Below, in pieces: positions 6,035-6,181 of a stretch of 6,181 bases of DNA; the stretch's first letter is position 1; every line of letters begins with the position of its first letter. The position numbers and the translations under genes were made by a program. This stretch comes from Clostridiales bacterium (GTDB lineage: Bacteria > Bacillota > Clostridia > Lutisporales > Lutisporaceae), in assembly GCA_012522255.1 (NCBI GenBank), contig JAAYKT010000028.1, positions 1 through 6,181 on the forward strand, written 5' to 3'. Below the pieces are notes generated by a model, which saw only the letters and a list, made by a program, of their open reading frames with translations, did not search any database and was not told where the DNA came from.

Positions 6035-6158
6035 TCACAACGTAAAAGTGTTTAATTCATTGTTCCCATACAAATATAACAAGAGCAAAACTATTTTCAC
6101 TCTATAATTCATTCTTTTTTAATGGATAACGGGAATAATGAATAAAATATTGTTGGAC
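6035..6158. repeat. attC-like site C (divergent imperfect inverted repeat, 124 bp)
   Basis: The ends are TCACAAC (6035-6041) and GTTGGAC (6152-6158, a perfect GTTRRRY core). The arms pair as TTTAATTCATTGTTCCC (6051-6067) against the complement of GGGAATAATGAATAAAA (6131-6147), with about five extra bases on the left side as in A and B. The arm sequence is unrelated to A and B, so structure, ends and length are conserved while sequence is not, which is a hallmark of attC sites. The centre is AT-rich. The 23 bases to its right start another unit that is outside the window. Confidence 0.65.
6071..6078 (-). promoter_or_regulatory. Possible -7 promoter box for the Clp-fold protease gene
   Basis: On the minus strand the bases read TATATTTG, a full match to the Bacteroidetes -7 consensus TAnnTTTG. 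It lies inside site C about 75 bases before the protease ATG. No TTTG or TTG -33 box is found at the usual 19-21 base spacing, so the call is weak. If real, a promoter carried in the repeat site would allow expression without a shared integron promoter. Confidence 0.3.
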
Positions 6159-6181
6159 TGTGCCGCCCGGCTATGGGCATT

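Larger units (their letters stand above)
4597..6041. mobile_element. Integron-like gene cassette 2 (gene-bearing part)
   Basis: The segment between sites B and C holds the Clp-fold protease gene and its overlapping partner. Its ends are exact inverted complements over nine bases: GTTGTGAGC at 4596-4604 and GCTCACAAC at 6033-6041. The sequence differs from that at the ends of cassette 1, which is how independent cassettes should look. The protease ATG is 45 bases inside one end and the partner's stop (4609) only 5 bases beyond the nine-base block at the other. With its site the unit would be about 1.56 kb. Confidence 0.6.

Noticed and set aside
6163..6177. Short palindrome GCCC-GGCTAT-GGGC at the right edge
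   Set aside because: A 4-bp stem is too short to mean anything, and the sequence ends there.

Overview
The window looks like an accessory region of a Bacteroidetes-type genome. Coding sequence is AT-rich, Shine-Dalgarno signals are mostly absent with A-rich leaders before the ATGs, and one TAnnTTTG promoter box can be seen. The assignment to this phylum is an inference from style and gene content. No rRNA, tRNA, CRISPR array or transposase was found. All six genes that can be supported lie on the minus strand, so transcription runs right to left.

Left part (1-3032): the start of a type III restriction-modification operon. The methyltransferase subunit gene mod (3032 to 1011) is followed after 23 bases by a gene for an N-terminal PIN nuclease-like domain fused to a GNAT-fold domain. 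That gene runs off the left edge at base 1. The restriction subunit gene res is not in view and would be expected further left.

Middle and right part (3276-6158): three imperfect inverted-repeat sites of 124-132 bp (A 3276-3406, B 4471-4602, C 6035-6158) enclose two compact two-gene modules. Module 1 holds a zinc-ribbon DUF4145 protein and a 79-residue unknown. Module 2 holds an SDH-family Clp-fold (SppA-like) serine protease and an overlapping 74-residue unknown. The sites resemble integron attC sites: AAC/GTT ends, long imperfect arms with extra bases on one side, a variable centre and conserved length. The two ends of each module are exact 9-base inverted complements of each other (GTTGTGGCG for module 1, GTTGTGAGC for module 2), although the two ends of each single site match less well. 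This is what recombination of circular gene cassettes predicts. No integrase gene is visible, so this is best described as a piece of an integron-like cassette array lacking a visible integrase, beside a restriction-modification locus.

How the genes work together: mod, PIN-GNAT and an unseen res probably form one defence operon. The cassette genes are likely independent cargo. Their domains (DUF4145, Clp-fold protease) recur in accessory and defence settings, but no function can be proven from this sequence. The gap between mod and site A (3033-3275) has no convincing gene and contains a strong 18-bp stem-loop.
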